Position numbers and translations under genes: made by a program. From Pinus tabuliformis (taxonomy: Eukaryota; Streptophyta; Pinopsida; Pinales; Pinaceae): a stretch of 64,000 nt of DNA. The DNA is taken from NCBI GenBank assembly GCA_031772625.1, contig CM062813.1:698766115-698830114 (forward strand), read 5' to 3'. Under the pieces are notes generated by a model. That model was not told where the DNA came from and did no database searches. It saw nothing but the letters and a program-made list of their open reading frames with translations. This document shows positions 63,087 through 64,000 of this stretch, in pieces (position 1 is the first letter of the stretch; each line of letters opens with the position of its first letter).

Positions 63087-64000
63087 TGTCGTATCTCCAA
63101 ATCTCACTCTTATGTTTTGTGATGTTGCACTCATGGCCTAGGGCAACCCCTCCTTCCAGACCTGGTCCTAAAATTTAAAAAACAATGTTTTATCCCTTAT
63201 ACGTGACATTGCCCTGAGTTAAATGCGTGTATACGTGGGTAGGCATATACCCAACCCGCGTATATGTATTAAAACACTTAAAAAAATATAAAACTCCTTA
63301 TTTTCGGGCAGAGATCGCAGGTTTTACCTGCTGATCACCTGTTAGTGCCCGTGGCCCAATTGTTCCCAACCAACTCCCAACTAAAAAACTACTTTAGGAG
63401 AGGTATAAAAATACCTCAAAGGGAAGGCCTAAGGTAGGAGAGAAGAGAGAGAAAGGTTATTATGTTGAGATTTTTCCCCTGACCAGGTCTGAAGTCCCTT
63501 GTGCCTTCTGCACTTCCCCCATTTGTACAGGAAACTCTTGTTTCCTTGTGTGTTGATGTTCATCCATTACTTGTGACATCATGGAGAGAGTCATGGAAGG
63601 AGTTTGTTAAAGGCTTGAGGCTGGAACAGATCCGGAAGGAAGATTTTCTTGGAGCCTGCTGAAGGTGACTCAGGTGAAATCATTCCTTTTTATGTACTTT
63701 ATTTGTCTATAATAAAAGAAACACATGTCTTGGTTCCCGAAATGAATCCTCTTTATGTTAATGATATTCATGTTTAGAATTCATATGTAGATGGTTGTTT
63801 GGATTTCATAACTAACTACCTTTATTGATAACATGAAGATGGTTTCTTTATAAGGTTTTGTCCAGATACTGATGTGTTCTTTGGAATTGGTTGTTTCGCA
63901 GGACAAAAGAGAAGAAGGGAACTCCAAGAAGGGTTTGGACCCTAAGGGCCTTCTCAAACGTAGGACCTAAGGTACGTACCCTCCAACAATTAGAGTTCAA
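63087..64000 (+). repeat. E2 3' LTR, truncated by the window end
   Basis: Starts TGTCGTATCTCC and aligns with 38244-39050. It keeps the 111 bp missing from the 5' LTR (63368-63478), with TATA box TATAAAAA at 63404-63411. About 105 bp should follow beyond base 64000. Confidence 0.92.
63404..63411 (+). promoter_or_regulatory. TATA box of the E2 3' LTR
   Basis: TATAAAAA inside AGGTATAAAAATACCT. It is absent from the 5' LTR because of the 111-bp deletion. Confidence 0.65.

Larger units (their letters stand above)
38244..64000 (+). mobile_element. E2: Ty3/gypsy Tat-lineage element with aRNH and antisense PMD, split by E6
   Basis: 5' LTR 38244-39151, tRNA-Arg type primer site, leader, gag, protease and RT/RNase H (41237-46242), then E6, then integrase, aRNH, antisense PMD gene, 3' UTR, polypurine tract and 3' LTR from 63087, cut by the window end. 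It has the same gene order as E1, with related proteins but different UTRs, LTRs and motif. Several frameshifts and stops make it defective. The candidate TSD on the left is ATTAG (38239-38243); the right side is outside. Confidence 0.93.

Overview
The window reads as heterochromatin-like plant nuclear DNA, almost certainly from a flowering plant. It is a nested stack of LTR retrotransposons. I found no intact host gene, no tRNA or rRNA gene and nothing prokaryotic. Plant origin is inferred from the primer-binding sites (tRNA-Arg, tRNA-iMet and tRNA-Asp types), the Ty3/gypsy Tat lineage with a second RNase H, a plant mobile domain (PMD) gene, and the AT-rich introns. The species cannot be named from sequence alone. 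Most long reading frames here assume non-ATG starts or are interrupted, so most genes are given as pseudogenes.

Layout, with element names used throughout. E1 (1-13430, minus strand, left end outside the window) is a Tat-type gypsy element. Its 5' LTR is at 12367-13430, followed by gag, protease, RT/RNase H, integrase and a second RNase H (aRNH). A spliced PMD gene runs on the opposite strand. E4 (13586-26804, plus, TSD TAATG) is an old copia-like element keeping only gag and protease. E5 (20823-26769, minus, TSD GTTCG) is a young Ty1/copia element inserted 30 bp from the end of E4's 3' LTR; its pol is intact but most of gag is missing. Between E4 and E3 lies a decayed OTU-protease-like gene (27016-28284, minus). 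E3 (28535-36410, plus, TSD CATTG) is a non-autonomous relative of E1 that keeps LTRs, leader, zinc knuckles and protease but no RT or integrase. E2 (38244 to beyond 64000, plus) is a second Tat-type element, again with aRNH and an antisense spliced PMD gene. E6 (46243-56788, plus, TSD GCGAG) is a gag-only element with an Athila-type primer site. It split E2 at its RNase H/integrase boundary and contains an 18-unit 40-bp hairpin minisatellite.

TSDs, nesting and LTR divergence agree on relative age: E4 is older than E5, and E2 is older than E6. E5 is youngest, with about 5 differences seen by eye between its two 1158-bp LTRs.

The most interesting system is in the Tat elements. Both E1 and E2 carry a PMD gene antisense to pol, at the same place (after aRNH) and with the same intron position and phase. 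Each Tat element also carries its own short CpG-containing motif, clustered in the LTR and in the leader; in E1 and E2 it also lies just upstream of the PMD start. The motif differs between elements but the positions are conserved. This looks like a cis-trans regulatory module, perhaps an element-encoded regulator with its binding sites, and is offered as a testable hypothesis.
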